DNA from: Methylomicrobium sp.
GTDB lineage: Bacteria; Pseudomonadota; Gammaproteobacteria; Methylococcales; Methylomonadaceae
Assembly (NCBI GenBank): GCA_018333785.1
Contig: JAGXSU010000002.1
Coordinates: 1 to 62,156 of the forward strand
DNA length: 62,156 bases
Direction of reading: 5' to 3'
In this document: positions 61,371-62,156 of the stretch, piece after piece
How the letters are laid out: each line of letters begins with the position of its first letter
Position numbering within the stretch: position 1 is the first letter of the stretch
The notes under the pieces: model-generated
Told to the model about the DNA's origin: nothing
Database searches by the model: none
Seen by the model: only the letters and a program-made list of their open reading frames with translations
Made by a program: the position numbers and the translations under genes

Positions 61371-61934
61371 TTATTTCTCAGCCAGTTTTTTAATATTTTC
61401 CAAACCTGCTGTAAAAACAGCTTTTACGGATGAATTAGCCGCTTCTTCATTCATTTCAGCAGGAGGATTGTTGTTCATATAGGCACGGTAGTAACCTGCT
61501 TTCCAGATCACAACGCTGGTATCGCCTTTCGCTTTTACTTCAAGATCAGCGGCATAGTTACTGACAGGCAAAACAGGCACATTTTCGTCTTTACCGGAAT
61601 GATTGATTGTTTTGGCAGTACTCATGTCCGAAATCTTGTAGGAATAAGACATTTTCTTTTCATCGTATTTTTTTAATTCTTCGGTAATAGTGCCGCCATC
61701 TTTAAGTGTCAATACGCGTACAGAACCTTTTTTATTGCCTTTATCCGTTTTTGAACTGGCGACTGCCGGCAACCATGACATATCGTCATAATTTTTGATG
61801 ATGTCCCACACTTTTTCAGCAGGCGCATTAATTTTAATTTCTTCTTTTACTTTTTGACGAACAGGCCCATGAGCATTAGCGAGCGCTGAAAAAAATAAAA
61901 AAACCACAGAGACCAAAAAGATGTTTTTCTTCAT
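61371..61934 (-). CDS. mxaD: MxaD-like SRPBCC periplasmic protein
   Basis: Start at 61934 gives a signal peptide MKKNIFLVSVVFLFFSALAN followed by AHGPVRQKVKEEIKINAPAE, the hallmark N-terminus of MxaD. The SRPBCC fold is supported by KVWDIIKNYDDMSWLPAVAS, RVLTLKDGGTITEELKKYDE and MSYSYKI. MxaD is a periplasmic protein that aids interaction of methanol dehydrogenase with its cytochrome; its presence points to methylotrophy. A further Met lies eight residues upstream. It heads the operon with the beta-propeller. Identity with MxaD rather than a related protein is moderately sure. Confidence 0.8.
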   Translation of the reverse strand: MKKNIFLVSVVFLFFSALANAHGPVRQKVKEEIKINAPAEKVWDIIKNYDDMSWLPAVASSKTDKGNKKGSVRVLTLKDGGTITEELKKYDEKKMSYSYKISDMSTAKTINHSGKDENVPVLPVSNYAADLEVKAKGDTSVVIWKAGYYRAYMNNNPPAEMNEEAANSSVKAVFTAGLENIKKLAEK

Positions 61935-62156
61935 ATTATCTTCCCACACTGAAAACATTAGTTAATAAGCCAGGCATTATATGACAATTTCGAAAACGCT
62001 TAAATCTGATTGCATTTTTTCAGCAATTCCCATTTTAAAACCTTACGTTTTTCTAGGTATTTGATTTTCTCCATAGAGCATGAACCGCATCAAATGCTGC
62101 CAATTATCAAAAGGCATAAATTGAAGTAAGGTTCGGAATTGTTCGAAGAATGTCCG

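Noticed and set aside
1-62156. CRISPR array or prophage
   Set aside because: No regular repeat-spacer series and no phage structural, integrase or portal genes found; the repeats are dispersed rather than arrayed.

Overview
The window looks like chromosomal DNA of a gammaproteobacterial methylotroph or methanotroph (Methylococcales, Methylobacter- or Methylomicrobium-like). This is inferred from an MxaD-type protein beside a YVTN beta-propeller (61371-61958 and 60403-61359), the Pseudomonas-like order mtnA / mtaD-ubiG-mupP-yciK, a split Pseudomonas-type class II ribonucleotide reductase (NrdJa/NrdJb), moderate GC judged by eye, and many short palindromic intergenic repeats. No 16S rRNA is present, so the genus is not established.

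Layout. 1-7,000: a lipoprotein esterase, then a two-gene glycosidase operon (GH63-like, GH13). 7,300-9,600: truncated haemoglobin plus flavin/2Fe-2S reductase, divergent from a SufR-like cysteine-containing regulator. 9,700-16,300: ArsM-like methyltransferase, OmpA porin, phosphomannomutase, a DUF2459 lipoprotein and a vanadium-dependent haloperoxidase. 16,550-26,600: an FNR-like regulator, a DUF2934 protein, then a two-component system followed by SulP, DabA and DabB, an apparent dissolved-inorganic-carbon uptake unit. Four AACC repeats spaced exactly 11 bp apart lie between the kinase and the transporter genes and resemble an OmpR/PhoB-family operator. 26,900-32,200: GT2, LAB_N and ArnT-like genes (lipid A decoration) followed by a PhoP/PhoQ-like pair. 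32,400-43,900: metal P-type ATPase, cytochrome b561, DUF2272 lipoprotein, inositol monophosphatase, CREST-family membrane protein, MltB, a MotY N-domain protein, esterase, DUF445, FAH-family protein and small unknowns.

43,900-51,700 is a scrambled accessory zone: an alcohol dehydrogenase pseudogene, tRNA-Lys(CUU), two decayed and rearranged pieces of nrdJb, a DUF2283 gene with a frameshifted partner, GC-rich cruciform repeats, an AT-rich membrane protein gene, then nrdJa and nrdJb separated by a DUF4160-like/DUF2442 pair. Two NrdR-box-like sites 32 bp apart lie upstream of nrdJa. A truncated methyltransferase abuts a copy of an interspersed repeat. 51,800-62,156 returns to housekeeping genes: CysZ-like, mtnA, mtaD, ubiG, mupP, yciK, sufT, a redoxin, trhO, and the MxaD/beta-propeller pair.

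At least three families of short non-coding repeats are scattered between genes. The strongest candidates for new biology are the two-component/11-bp-operator/SulP-DabAB unit, the Fe-S regulator beside the haemoglobin-reductase pair, and the interrupted nrdJ locus with its decayed duplicates. All functional assignments come from reading motifs; no database search was run.
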